From Emergomyces orientalis (Eukaryota > Ascomycota > Eurotiomycetes > Onygenales > Ajellomycetaceae), in assembly GCA_002110485.1 (NCBI GenBank), contig MOWL01000023.1, positions 186,001 through 250,000 on the forward strand: 64,000 nucleotides of DNA. The letters run 5' to 3'. The notes beneath the pieces are model-generated. The model worked only from the letters and a program-made list of their open reading frames with translations. It was not told where the DNA came from and did no database searches. The position numbers and the translations under genes were made by a program. Every line of letters begins with the position of its first letter. The stretch's first letter is position 1. This document shows, one piece after another, positions 26,897-39,528 of this stretch.

Positions 26897-29344
26897 ATGT
26901 CAAACAGGAAGAACACCTCCAGTAGGCATCAGGATAAAACTTCCTCCAGACGGAGCCCCATACCCCGCGTCAGGACTCCAGGTGGCAGATTAGATGCTGA
27001 CAATGCATCTGTGTGTTCAACCTCTCCCCTGTCATCACCGCAGCCATCCTCCGCCTTTCGCTCCCCCATTCCCTTAAGACGAGGGGGCTCGCAGATAAAT
27101 GAAAGCTCAAGCTTGTCCCCAGTGCCTCAATATACCAGCGATGGTATATTTTCTGATACGACTGTGCGCAACAACCAACCATCCCGACCTGAAGATGGCC
27201 AAACTCGGGTTACGCCTTCCTTCAATACCAGCTCCAATTCCTTTTCCCAGCGCATTGTGCGAGATGGCGAAGTGATTGTCACCAATTCCGACGAAGATAC
27301 AGACTCTCTCTCAGATATAGAAACTGCGGATGATCTATTAACCAAATTTCTAAATACATCAATTCCAGCGCGCCCTCTCGCCACTTCCTCCCCCACGCCG
27401 AAGCCTAGTCGAGATACTACTGGCAGCGGGGAGGCTAGCAGATCGCAACAGCGCTCTTTAGGTCGTAGGCCTCTGAAGCTCAATGGCCACAAAAGTCTGC
27501 CGAAATATCAATTTTCTCTCGACGCGCTTGTCGAAGATGCGGCTTACGACAAGGAAACCGAAGCCAAGGTTGCGAAAATAAAGCAGAGCCTCCCGCCTAA
27601 AATCCAACCTGAAAAGCGCCGTGGCATCCTGCGAGATGACTTGTTAGCTGCAGCCATCGAGGATGAGACGGATACAAAAGGGATCCAGCGACTCAGGGAT
27701 GCGGTTGAACGGACGGAAACGTTTGCGATTGGGAAAAACTGGTTGTTCTTCGAACAAAACCCACCAGATGTACAGCAGCCGAAGTTTCCTTCGGGATGGA
27801 TGCAACCTGGGTCATGGGAGGTTAATTTGGATGGTTAGAGCCTTTTCACCGGTCGTTTTAAATGTACCTAGCTCTTTGTAATAACCGCATTTTAGATACT
27901 CGTTCGCGTGGTCCAGCGTTCTTCTCAGGAATTGTAGCGGGTAAGGTGTCGAGCAATGTTTTACCCGATGAGGTACTGCTATGGTTGCTACAAACTAGTT
28001 CGTTTGTCCTACTCTGTTATCTTGATATTATTATATTAACACGCTCTTCAGTTCCCACGGAGGAAGACAGCTACATGCGATCAGCAAATGCCACAGTATT
28101 GCAGGTAAACCCCTCAAAATTCTTTGCCTGAAAGCAAAACCGTTGACCATTTTAGAAAATAAACTCGAGCCGCATCTCATCGCTGGTAACCCCAGGTCAC
28201 ATTGATCAGCTTTTTCAAAGGCTCGGAGCAAGACCAGCTTCGTTATCTCTTCCTACCAGTCTAGAGCCCGATTACCATATCCCTGATGGTAAGTCGCTAA
28301 CATTTTTACCATAATGGATCCCAGCAGCTAATGCCCCACCAGAATATTGGGATCGGGATAATCGAAACCTCCTATCGGTGGTAGCACTCATACGCGCGCT
28401 ATCAGAAAAGTAAGTAATTATCTATTCAGTACAGCTGTAATGACAGGCGTTCTGACTATTTCGAACCAGGTTCAATGACAATACCCGTCAACATTCCCTT
28501 AAAATCATCCTTCGACTTGCCATTGACGAGGCAGTCATGACCGACTGTCTCGTATGTGTTGAAGTACAAAATTTCATAATAGCCCACCTAGAAAATCCTA
28601 ACACGATCCCAGACCCAGCAGTGAGTGCTATATACATCCAGCCCACTACCCCTCGCAAACCCCAAATTAACCAAACACCTACAGCTCCACGCCCTCTCCC
28701 TACACCTTTTCAATACCATAAAAGACGCCGAACTCCAAAACCAACTCCTAAAAAACATCCTCCCCACCAGCCCCCGCCTCGCCCTCTTCCGCTGCCGCCT
28801 CGCCTGGGCCTGGTTCTATTACGACCCTTCCTTCCTCAACAGGCCCAAAAGCCAGCTTTTCGATCTCCCACGCCTAACCAAGCACCTCAAGCACGACCCA
28901 CGCTTCGACACAAACATGCGCTCCAACGGGTCCAACGACAAGTTCAATTTCTGGGAACTGCACGCGCTAGCTTCAATCCTGGACGACGCCATCGATTCTG
29001 GCAGAGTCAGAGCCTCATTTGTAAATGAGGACGGCGAGGTGGACAGGCGGAGCGAACATGAATTCAATGCCACCGTAGACGAGCTGGCAGATTGTATCAA
29101 AGCGATGTTCTCGGCGATCAGGGATTCGGGAGCGTCGCACTTGCGAAGATCGGAGACGAGGGAACGGTTGCAGGCGTTGTATTATCGGCTTGAGTATGGG
29201 GTGCGGACGAGGCCGAGGCCGGCGAAGCAGTGGTTTATAAAGAAGGAAAGGGAGAAGAGAGAAATGGAAAGGCATGCGGGGAAGATAGATGAGTTTCTTG
29301 CGCCGAAGCGTGGTGGTAGGGGGGATTTGGGCGATATCAAATAA
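26897..29344 (+). CDS. Conserved-looking helical protein with SUMO-interaction-like motif (705 aa)
   Basis: Seven exons: 26897-27833, 27896-27997, 28052-28104, 28156-28288, 28328-28409, 28470-28620, 28685-29344. All introns have GT-AG ends and phases agree; the first two donors (GTTAGA, GTTCGT) are weak. The ATG at 26897 (ACCATGTCA) is the first one in frame. The first 300 residues are disordered, Ser/Pro-rich and basic, with EVIVTNSDEDTDSLSDIE at about residue 115, a hydrophobic core followed by acidic residues as in SUMO-interaction motifs. The part from exon 2 on is predicted all-helical and HEAT-like by eye, ending in a basic tail with KIDEFLAPKRG. I do not recognise the family with certainty. 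The layout (disordered SIM-bearing N-terminus plus helical C-terminus) resembles genome-stability factors such as the Nse6/SLF2 group, but that is a guess. Confidence 0.75.
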
Positions 29345-29973
29345 CAATAAACACTTACGAGGGTATTTTCAGTTGATTCATAATGATTATCACGGCCTTA
29401 AGGAGGTATAGCTTTTTAATATTGCTAGTTATAATAGATCTAGTACTGAGGCATGGGAATGGAATGAAGCCATGGATGAATCCGTTCAGAAGACGGGTAT
29501 CTCTATATTTTCACCATTAGTAAAACAGTTATCTCCCAGCCCCGCAAACACGTCTTCAAAAACAAGAAACACAAGGGCCTAAAATAGCTCTAAAACAATA
29601 TATCAAACATCCAAGTATGTAGATGCATGCCTACAACCTGGCAGGGAGGTCCCGGGGGAGAGGAGGGCGGGAAAAGCCCCCTCGGGCTGCAAAAGTAAAA
29701 TCTCACCACAAAATATACGTAGATAGCTGCACAAGAAGGCAGAAATATAACGACGCCATCGCGAAAGAAGGCGATATTAATAAAACAGATGGTAAATAGC
29801 CTAGCCAAGAAAAAAAGGTCGAAACAGAGATACTAGCTCAGAACACAAGCTGTATCCATGAATGCATGCATAAGACAGAATAAAGGAACCCGCATCAAGG
29901 GACGCACGCAAGACGAAACCGGGGGAAAACAAAGTTGGAAAAGAAAAAAAGGAATAAGAAAATGCTAGAAAGA
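29345..29973. other. Convergent 3' region
   Basis: Shared 3' flank of the 705-aa gene and of the V-ATPase subunit gene, which point toward each other. AT-rich with short pyrimidine and purine tracts; no gene seen. Confidence 0.6.
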
Positions 29974-30882
29974 CTAATCATAGAACTTGCGGTTCTTGTT
30001 CTTGCCGAAGAGCGTGTCCCGAACGGCGGGAAGGGCATCGATTTCAAGAAGCCGTAGCCGTTCTTCGAAGGTATTGTTGATGTCAATTTTGCCCGCGGTG
30101 CCGACGATGAAGACGCCTCCGGCTCTAGAAATTGGAAATGATATGTTAGCAGCAATGTAAACAGTTGGAATTGCTCCGCGAGTGAGAGAAAAATTCTCCA
30201 TCGGAGAGAGGATATAAACAAAGTGAGTGCAACTTACGATTCCTCAGGCAGCGGATCACTCTCAAGAAGGTCGATCGCAACCTCTTTGCCAACTTTTTCC
30301 TTAAACACATCTTTCGCTTCCTCAATCGCTTTCTTAACAACATCATAATCCTTCTTTCGCGCCCTAACCTCCACCTTCTTCTCATTCAACGCATATAACC
30401 CCTCCAACACCAGCCCCTTCAATGTAGTTTGATACCCACCCGCACCTTTCCCTTTCTTGCCCCCCTTTGTACCCGTAGCCGCAATCGCCAACTGTTCCCT
30501 GGCCTGGTCAAACAGCTCATCAAGCAGTGCCTGGCGGGCCGTGAGGACGCGTAGCCGAGTTTTATTGGCGAGGGTGGAGCGGGTGATTTGCTGGGACATG
30601 GAAGCTTGTTTGAACTTCTTTTCATAGAGCAGGTCGATGGCAGCCGTCTCTTGGCGGACAAGCTTTGATTTCTCAATAGCGAATTCCTCGTCAGCTTTGA
30701 GGTGGATTTCGCGGGCTTTTTCGAGTGCTTCTTGGCGGATGAAAGCGGTCATTTTGCGGAGTTCGCCCGCGACCTGGTATGGAAGATGGTTAGCCGGCTG
30801 GTAAATTATTTCCTTCTTCCAAAGGTAGGACACTGCATTGGAGGCCTACCTGGTCGTCTGAGAGAGCATGGCTTTGTGACAT
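29974..30882 (-). CDS. VMA4: V-type proton ATPase subunit E (Vma4)
   Basis: Three exons: 30850-30882 (11 codons, MSQSHALSDDQ), 30238-30773 and 29974-30124, giving 239 aa against about 230 in other fungi. The short first exon ends in CAG|GTAGGC and joins VAGELRKMTAF in frame. Features of the family are clear: a long N-terminal helix rich in charged residues (IRQEALEKAREIHLKADEEF) that forms the peripheral stalk with subunit G, and the C-terminal globular part with GGVFIVGTAGKIDINNTFEERL. The protein is one of the stators linking the V1 ATPase to the membrane sector and is needed for acidification of the vacuole. A Lys/Gly-rich insert (TKGGKKGKGAGG) lies in the middle. Divergent from the NIPA gene. 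Confidence 0.95.
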
Positions 30883-31408
30883 TTTGGCGGAGGTTGGGTG
30901 GTGAAGCTGGCGTTTTGCGGAGATGGGGGGGTGGCTGATACGCGAGGCAGCTCTGTCGTGAAGTCGCTGGGTTGAATAGAACAGTGATTTCTCTGGTAGA
31001 AGAGGCGGAAGGGCCTCCTTAACAGCAACAAGTAGAGCAGTGGAGGTGGGTCTGTAGTTGTGTAGATGTAAATGTTGTTTAGTGTTCTCTCTCTCTCTTT
31101 CTATCTATGAAGTTGGTGATGTGATGTTGATGCGGCTCATGATCATCTGCCCCAGTCCAGGCTAGCGCTGTTGCTAACCAAGCAAGGAATTGATCCCCCC
31201 AGGGCACACCACCAACGTCACTACATCTACAGGTATTCGAATACAGGTGTATCTCCGCCAGAGTGTGCGCTCCACCAACCCGCCGGCCCTCACCCTATAT
31301 TATCCCTTCCATCCGATGCCAGTGATGTTCTTCCCCTATACATAGCCTCGCGCAGTCGATGCCCCCTCCAACTGCCTTGTTCCCGCCCATGCATGAAGAT
31401 ACCAGGAG
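30883..31408. promoter_or_regulatory. Shared divergent promoter region (VMA4 / NIPA)
   Basis: The 526 bases lie between the two divergent start codons and must hold both promoters and 5' leaders. A CT-rich stretch at 31085-31110 is the only obvious composition signal. No specific factor site is claimed. Confidence 0.45.
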
Positions 31409-33573
31409 ATGGGCCAGTTAGGGGGCTTATCGCCGGGTGGAAGCATTGCGGTATCTATACATTCACTCCCAGGCCTACTACCTATACACTTATCTAACGC
31501 TTGTTTAGATCGGAGTCCTCGTTGGCTTGATATCGACGAGTCTCCAGGCAATTGGTCTGACCCTGCAGCGCAAGTCGCATATGCTCGAGGATGAGAAGAA
31601 CCCTTATGATTTGCGCCGGCCGCCGTACAAACGGAGACGATGGCAGGTGAGAGACAGCATCTTGGGAGATGGATTATTGGATGCGAGAGCGTATACTGAC
31701 CGAGGGTTTAGGTGGGAATGTTCATGTTCGTCATCTCCAACATCGTTGGCAGCACGATCCAGATCACAACCTTACCTCTACCCGTATTATCTACTCTACA
31801 AGCAGTACGTCTAAAGCCTCCCGTCCCTTAAACACATATGGGATAGAAAAAACCTGACCTTACCTCTCTTAGTCCGGACTCGTCTTTAATACCATATTCG
31901 CAGCCTTAATACTGGGAGAGCCGTTCACCCGCTACTCCATCTTCGGCACGATCCTCGTCTGTATAGGAGCTGTCATGATAGGCATCTTCGGCGCGATCGG
32001 AGAGCCTGCGCATACGCTAGACCAGCTTCTGACCTTACTTGGTCGCCGACCCTTTCTGCTGTGGATGGCTGGTACAGCCGTTCTTGTAGCGGTAACTCTC
32101 CTAGGCGCTCGCATGCTGAAACTCATCTCATCCCCTGGTAAAACCAGGGAGTGGGTGATGAAATACCGCATACCCATACCACATTCGCCCTCTTTCCACA
32201 GCCACCATAGTCCACGCATAAAAGTGCTTCGTGGGATGATGTACGGATCAGTTAGTGGCATACTGTCCGCGCACTCGCTACTGGTCGCAAAATCAGCCGT
32301 CGAGCTGATAGTGCGTACGATAATAGATCGCGTGAACCAGTTTAACCGATGGCAGTCCTGGGTCATCCTGCTGGGCCTTGTTGCGCTTGCTCTGACACAA
32401 CTATATTACATGCACTCTGGCCTCAAGCTGTGCAGCACCAGCATCCTTTACCCTTATGTTTTCTGCATATACAATGTTATCGCAATTCTAGACGGACTAA
32501 TATATTTCCACCAAGCCTCGCGCCTTTCGGGCCTGCATGCGGGCCTTATAGCGCTGGGAACCATAATTCTTTTATCTGGCGTCCTGTGTTTATCCTGGAG
32601 ATTAGAAGTCGTCACGTCCCATCCGGGCGCCGTAACAGCTGGACCTCCACCAACCACCCCCTTGACACCCGGCCTTGGCCTGCTCGAGGAACAACCCACC
32701 CCACCAGAATACACCTACTACCCCGAAGACGAAGAAACAGCCGTGGGAGAACGGCAACCTCTCCTCCAAACACCACACCTGCAACCACAAAAACAACAAC
32801 AACAACAATGCAAACCTCCATCGCCATCCCACCGCCACACACGCAGCCTAACACAGCTCTCCCCCAAACTCCGCCGCAGCACGCAACCAAGCGTTGAAAC
32901 AGCCGAAATCTGGGCTGACCTCGACGACTCCGAAGAAAACCTCGATCTCGACCCCCTGGCACAACCCACTTCACCGCTCCTCCCCTACACTCCCGCTACT
33001 ACCACCACCCCGCACACGCGCCACCGCAGCAAAAGCAACACCGCCTCTTATCCCTCCACCACCCACAGCGGCAAACGCCGCTCATCCGGCCGCGACGACG
33101 GCGGCGAGAACAACAACGACCCATCCTCACCTTCTCCATCTCCAGCAGCGCTAAACGGCCACCGGCAGCAAGTCCGCAGAGCCCTCAGGCCCTCACCGGG
33201 GACATGGGACTCGCCATCCCGACGTCGACGTTTCATACGCCGTAGCCGCGTCACTAACAGCAGTGAACAGCCTCCGGCTTCACGACGCGTATCGTCGCCG
33301 CTTGTTATTGATTATAGTCGCGGAGCTGTGCAGAGGGATGTAAGTGGTGCAACGACTGGAGCTGTTGGCGGTGTCGATGGTGCTGGTGCTGGTATTGGTG
33401 CTGGTGCTGGTGCACTTGTTGGTGAAGGTAATGAGGATCGGAGATCTCAGGATCGATCGCAATTCACAGGCCCATTGCGCTGGTTAGGGCGGTGGGTAGG
33501 GTTTGGGAGGCTAAGGGTGGAAAACGGAGATGGTGATGATATCGATGATGGAGGTGAGCCACCGGATAGATAG
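31409..33573 (+). CDS. NIPA-type magnesium transporter (DUF803 family)
   Basis: Four exons: 31409-31450, 31509-31646, 31712-31804, 31873-33573, giving 657 aa. The 14-codon first exon MGQLGGLSPGGSIA joins IGVLVGLISTSLQAIGLTLQ, the first membrane helix with the family's conserved LQ-GL-Q pattern. About eight or nine hydrophobic helices follow, including SGLVFNTIFAALILGE and a region LYYMHSGLKLCSTSILYPYVF that is typical of NIPA proteins. Family role: Mg2+ uptake across plasma or endosomal membranes; the exact ion and membrane cannot be read from sequence. From about residue 310 a long disordered tail follows, with His/Thr/Pro-rich, Ser/Arg-rich and Gly-Ala (GAGAGIGAGAG) parts. The tail is open with no stop and reads as genuine coding, but its function is unknown. 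Confidence 0.88.
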
Positions 33574-34623
33574 ATTGGATGGAGATAGTATGGGATAGGA
33601 TACCGAACTGAAAGAGATGTAGATGGGCGTGCGGTGATTGATCGATTGATCCTTTTTGCTTGTACCTGTCTTGCGTGTAAGTTATGTTAGGTTTATGTTA
33701 TATTTATATTTTTACCCTCCTTACTGCATGCATATAGCATGTGTGAGGGTGCTTGTCGGTTGGTTAGTGTCCCTCTGTGGGGTTTGTCTGTTGGCTAATG
33801 TAGCGAGCTACATCAGCTACGACCTTTTGTGACTACACCACGATATGCATATTTATATATAGTTCATCCTGGTGCTGACGCTTTCTATTTCTTTCACTTC
33901 AGTCTATTTTCTTGCATTTCTCCCTTTCTACCATTCCGTGGAGTATGGATTAACCACCTACATATGGAGTATAGAGAATAATATCTACATTATACATTAC
34001 ATGTCTAACGCATCCTACCGAATACAACATACTTCTGATAATGACAACTATCTTCCCTCCATTTATCCCAAGAGATACTCGAAAAGGCGAAAGAAAGGAT
34101 AATAAATGCACGGCTTAAAATATATAAAACTAAAAGTCTCTCCATCAAAACCTAGTAATAAAAAGAGGTACAATCTAGTAAACGAGCCATAAAAAAATTA
34201 AATTAAAAAAAAAGGAACCGCAGAAACACACAGCTCACTTTCTACAAAAACTTCAGTGAAAAGTGTTTAATGTTGCATGTGTTGGAATGGGCGAAGGTGG
34301 TTGATTGTTGGAAGAGCTAGCTAGTGGGTGGCTATCTATATGGATAGTGGGCGAGAGGTCACGTGGCCTAGCGGGGAGGCAGTATGCCAACAGCATGTAA
34401 AAATACCTCCAAGTAATGAAAGGTTAGAGTAGCATGAGAAGAAAAGAAGGAAAAAAATAAAAAGAGGCCGGTCAAAAGTAAACGCAAATCTTTCTCATTC
34501 CTCCTTGCTTCTCTCACCTGCCTCTAACTTACCTCCTCCACCCTCTGTATGTCCGTCAACGCATTTATGAGACGACGACAGCAGAACAAAAAGCTCGCCA
34601 CGCGGCCTGACAGACATCGAGCC

Positions 34624-34651
34624 AAAAAAAAAAAAAAAAAAAAAAAAAAAA
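34624..34651. repeat. Poly(A) run of 28
   Basis: Uninterrupted A from 34624 to 34651 in non-coding sequence. Length may vary or be an assembly estimate. Confidence 0.95.
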
Positions 34652-35308
34652 CGACAACGAAACACCATAGGTTTATGAATAAAACTAAGACGAAAAAGCT
34701 AAATCAAAGCTTATTATATAATAGTGAAAGATTCCCACGAAAAAATGAAAGAGAAAATCCACCTACCCTAACTTATAAGTAGCTAAAGATACAATTAACA
34801 AAAAAAAATCATACATAAACGGCCGCAAAAAAGATTAAGACAGAAGAAAAAATAGAAAAATAGAATAAAAGAAAAGAAAAGAACAAGCAAGGCACGCCTC
34901 ATGGAGAATTAAAAAGGAAAAAAAAAGAAAATAATTCCCTAGCTCCCTCATGAAACTTCCCTTTGAAAAATAACTATAACTCGCCCTGCTACATGTAGTA
35001 ATATTCAATTTCCATCACAGAAAAAGAAACACCTTGTCCCTTTCCCTTTCCTCACCACCAATCCTTCCCATCGCATACAACGGAAAACAACAGATATAGA
35101 TATTACTTTTCCCCCCTCCCCCAACCTCCACACGGGGAAGCGCACGCACACGATGAACCGAGCCGGGCCGGACCGAACTGAAAGAATAGAGGTAGGGAGG
35201 GAGGACGGGGTAACGGGGGAAGAGGAGAGAACGGGAGTAGAGGAGCGCGAGGATGGTCGGGGTTGTTGAAACGGTAAAAGGCGTGGAGATGTGGACCAGA
35301 AAACACAA

Positions 35309-35334
35309 ACACACACACACACATATATATATAT
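35309..35334. repeat. Compound CA/TA microsatellite
   Basis: A CA repeat runs directly into a TA repeat. Non-coding. Confidence 0.9.
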
Positions 35335-36570
35335 GTGATAAGCGGGAAATAATAATAAATGAAGATAACAACGCCTCCCCCTTGAAAAGACTGAGAAAAA
35401 AAGAGTGAAAAAGAAGTCCCTCCTTCCCTTACGCCTTTGCCCGTTCCCCCCTCTCCAATCTGCGAAGAAGAATTGTCTGCCCTTCCTTCTTACTTGTTTT
35501 TTTTTCCCTTCCGTTTTCTTATACTGCATATATGAATATATAAAGACCCGCCTTCCCTGCAGGTATTATTTTCCCAGCATTTCCATGTTTTCCCATTTCC
35601 ATTCCCATTTCCATTCCCATTCCCGTATCCGATATTCGATCCCATTCCCATCTACCATTTCCCCCTTTTTGTGGTGTTATGTTATTCTGTGACATGGGCA
35701 CGTTAGTGGCCATGACGGACTTTCTGGGATGGGTGTGCGTACGGGCATGTTTTATGTGATGTGTGTGGAGGTGGATGGCTGGGCTGGGATGACTGGCTGA
35801 CTGACTGAAGCGTTTTAAGGGGAAAATATGAGTTTGACGAGGAAAGAGGGAAATTGGGGGACGAGGAAGGGGGTTAAGACATGCGACAATCCAAGGACAA
35901 AAATAAAATAGGAAACTAACTGAAGCGGATAAAAAGGTCAAGAAGAGAAAATAAAGTGATAAAAAAGTGATAAAAAAGAACATATTTTGATTAAAAAAAA
36001 ACGGCAAGAAATCATCATGAACTAGTCAGGTTGTGTTTTGTTTTGTTTTTGTTCTTCGAGATGATCTTGTTTTTGGCATGTTTAACGAAAGTCATTCTTC
36101 ATCAAGAGTGTATGGTTGTGTGACCAGCGCGGGGATGAAGGTCAGGGGGGAATATACATAATGGTAACCAGCAAACGCCATGACGGTCGATAGGGGCTTT
36201 TTTTCTTCTCCTTTCTCGTTCTCATTGAGCCCATAAGTGTTGTGTGGTGGGCGTGGACATGGTCATGGCATCACATATTGCCAGTTGGGTATCAATCAAA
36301 GGGCAAGGAGCAATCCATGCGCAAAAACAAAACCAGAGAAACATAGAAATAAAGGTAAAGAAAGATACGAAAAAAGAGGGAAAGAAATACATGATAGAAG
36401 TGAAAAGGAAGATGGGAAAACATAAATGAAACTTGCGACACATCTTGACGCCAGCCATTAAACGGAAGGAAAACAAAACCAGGGTTGAAGCCAGGAATGA
36501 GGAGACGCGACGGAGATAGACGAAGCAAAAGAAAAGGGAAAAATAAATGGACGAAGAGATAAAAAAAAAC

Positions 36571-37535
36571 CTATGCAGCGGGTTGATGTTGCTGTGGTAG
36601 GCGTGCGCCAACTGGCATACCTGGATACTGACCTCCGGCCTGTGCTTGTTGTTGCTGCTGTTGTTGTTGGAGGTTCTGGTAATATGCAATCTGTTGCTGG
36701 TGCTCACTGGACATATATCCGGGATGCATGCCGCCGGGACGTGGGATATTGGGCTGCTGGCCCGCGACATTGGCGTGACTGACATCATCTGGGGTTTCGG
36801 GGGGGACTTCGGGGACTTCGACGCCATTTTCGTTGCTGGCGGGCTCTGGGGCATTAAGGCATGCCTGGATAAACCAATTAGCTTCATATATTTATTTATT
36901 TGATTGTCGTAGCATAGGGTTAACATACTTGGATAAGGTTCTTCCCTTCCGGCTTGGTGACGAGCGGTTGGAGCTTTGGAGTGGTGAATGTGTAAACGAG
37001 ACCCGTTTCGGATACAACTAGGAGAAGGACTTGGGTGCCCGTGAGGACCGATAACTCGTACGCCTAGATTACGAAGAGCACAGGATCAATTACTGTCAAA
37101 GAATGGAGAATCATAAATGATAAGACGACGCGACCGTATAAATGCGACAGGAAGAAGGAGTATAACAATTGTACAAAGGTAGTATGGCGTTGTGGTGGGG
37201 AGTGGTGGTTGTAGTAGTGTTGTATTAGTAGTGATGAACTAGAAGCTGACCTTCTTCATAATGCCAGCCTTTCGCTTGGAGAAGGTTATGTGGCGACGCG
37301 ACTTATCCTGGATGAACTTGATTTCTATCTTCCGGCGCTCACGGCCGGGCTTATCATCGTCATCATCATCATCGTCGGCGGCGTTGCTGATGCGAGGACG
37401 CTTTGTACCGCGATTCTCAGCAGCGGCGGCGGCAGCGGCAGCAGCAGCAGCAGCAGCAGCGCCATTTCCCCCAGAGACGAGGTCGTCCTGGGAGGGAGAA
37501 GGGTTCTCGTCAGCGACGGCGGTGATATCAGCCAT
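36571..37535 (-). CDS. mcmA: MADS-box transcription factor Mcm1/McmA
   Basis: Three exons: 37251-37535, 36929-37063, 36571-36864, giving 237 aa. The MADS box is unmistakable: RRKIEIKFIQDKSRRHITF and SKRKAGIMKK at the end of exon 1, continued by AYELSVLTGTQVLLLVVSE in exon 2, so a 187-bp intron splits the DNA-binding domain. Family role: SRF-type dimeric factor binding CC(A/T)6GG-like sites, controlling cell-cycle, mating and developmental genes with partner proteins. The N-terminal arm carries about 14 Ala and eight Asp in runs coded by GCN and GAT/GAC repeats. The C-terminal part is Gln/Pro-rich (HQQQIAYYQNLQ and following), as in fungal Mcm1 activation regions. The donor of intron 1 is GTCAGC, weaker than usual. 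Confidence 0.94.
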
Positions 37536-39065
37536 GGCGGCAGCGAGACTGGAGTTGACGAAGGAATGAAGATGTTGAAGGTTGTATAAGTTGTATAGGG
37601 TTAGAGGATGGCCGAAAGAGGAATGATGTTTGCGAAGATCGAAGGGAAGGCCGAATCGAGTAACGCGTTGGGGACAAGATGCCAGATGGAGAAGGAACGG
37701 AACAGGTTTGGTTTGGGGTTAAGGGCGAGGCGAAGAGGGAAAGAGGGAAGGAGCGAGGGGAAATTAACTAGGCTGCTTACGGAAGGAGATGACTAATTTA
37801 TTACTCACAGCTTACTAAGAGGGAGTGGCAGTTGTTGTTTCTTCCACGTGGCTGTTATCTTATCAGGGGCATCTACATATATCTCCTGGATGGATAGATC
37901 CAACTGCCAGATATAGACTTCCGAAGGACAAAGGGAAGTAGACATGTATGTACGGAGTAACTATTATATATATATATATATATGTACAGTCCCTGCTAAG
38001 GATATACACATACAAACATACCTAGGTGCTTGCTGTACCTCATCCAGCAGATGCATTTTTTTATATTTTTATGCTCCCAGACTGCGATCGATGCACGCGA
38101 ACAAAATTACAAGGGATGCCGGGAATTGCTCTCATATAATTCCTCATTCTTGCCTTGCCGTGTCCGCTCCACTACTCTACCTCCATTTCACCTCAAACAT
38201 ATATGAAGCAAACACAACCTGGAAACACCCCTGGCTGGCTCCGTAACTTAGTCCCGGACCATCTGCGCATCCCCCCCAATTTTAGCTAAACGCCACGCCA
38301 CCTCATTGTTTTTGTTAATGCTGACTAACACCCCAAAAGGAGTAGGCAGCATGGATCCCGCAAGTCACGGCAAATCTCCTTGGAACCAGCAATCCACGGA
38401 GCTTCGAAGGTTTTCAATCGCGATTTGCCTTTTGCCCTTACGCCAATTTGGGTCACAACGTTGGTTATCAGATAACCATGGATGAGATCATATATTGGCG
38501 CAATTTTGAAATATAGCCATCTTGGGTTAAACTGCTCATTCACAAATATGATATTGCATGTATTTACTATTACTATTACTATTATTATTATTATAAGAAG
38601 TTTTATTCATTCTTTACTATGTATAATTTACAGATCCGTACAGTACTTTAAACTATTTTTAGGAACGTAGCTGATTACGCAGCGCAAACTTTCTGCCATT
38701 TCCAAATATTGTCCGCCGCCCTGGCATTCAGCCCCAGGCAGCCATATCCAATTCAATCTAGCTGACCAACAAGGAAAACCCGATGGCTCAAGGTCAAGGT
38801 CTGTGCCCAGGTGGGTCATTATCGTAGAATCGAGAATATTCGTGCCTGTACCAGTCCAGCGCAGTCCAGTGGGGAAATATCTGCTAAATATCCTCCTCAG
38901 GTAGGTTTGTAAAATAAAATATAAAATATAAAATATAAAAACCATCAGATCGAGGCGTCACGCCGCCAGAAGTCGAGAAATCCTGAGAGATACTTCAAGT
39001 GTAATAAATATAATTATATACAATAAAACTGCAGAGAATTAGAGAGATATAAATAATATATTATA
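37536..39065. other. Mcm1 promoter side and intergenic sequence
   Basis: Holds the Mcm1 5' leader, a TA microsatellite at about 37964-37983 next to an ACGGAGTA element (37952-37959), and AT-rich sequence with a three-fold AAATATA-type repeat near 38914-38940. No supported gene. Confidence 0.55.
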
Positions 39066-39528
39066 TCAAAACACTGTACAGTGAGTGACATGCAAACTTT
39101 TTAGATAATTTGATATAGTGAAATACTTTAACTGTGAAAGAATCACTGCACCATGGTAAAAACGTTTCCCCTTCGCATCGACTTCGAACTCTTCTTTCTC
39201 ATCGTTGTTGTCATTGTCGCCTTTGCTCTCTACTTCCTCTTCCTTCTCCTCTGCGTTTTCCACGTTGCCGGAGGGGGAGCGGGGGAGAACCGAAGTATTA
39301 TTGATGGACACTAGCGAATTGAAATATTAGTTGAGAATCCTCTATGGGATCAGCTACTACTTTCTCTTCGGGCTCTCTGGCACTTGGGGCTCGTTGTCTA
39401 AGAGGGCTAATTTTGGGGTAAAGTTAGCGAATCGACTACGTTTCTCGATAACCACTGGTGGATGCACTCCAGATTCTATATCATGATACTCACCAGGCTG
39501 TCCGACGTCCTCTCAGGGAGGCAGACAT
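39066..39528 (-). pseudogene. Possible decayed gene with acidic segment
   Basis: On the minus strand an ATG at 39528 opens MSASLRGRRTA, ending at a good GTGAGT donor (exon 39494-39528); an ATTAG acceptor leads into PLRQRAPSAREPEEK from 39406. Further on, 39066-39308 is open and codes for a very acidic segment (EKEEEVESKGDNDNNDEKEEFEVDA). The two parts are in different frames and no intron with correct phase joins them, so either a frameshift has occurred or the model is incomplete. The phrase EEFEVDA after an acidic block is reminiscent of HP1-type chromodomain starts, but the expected chromodomain does not follow. Product unknown. Confidence 0.3.

Larger units (their letters stand above)
33574..36570. 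other. Intergenic, 3 kb, simple-sequence rich
   Basis: Lies between convergent NIPA and Mcm1 genes. It holds a 28-base A run, a CA/TA microsatellite and an imperfect CCATTTCCATTCC repeat near 35580-35660. Very A-rich near 34100-34960. Open frames here are short and of simple composition. No gene supported. Confidence 0.6.
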
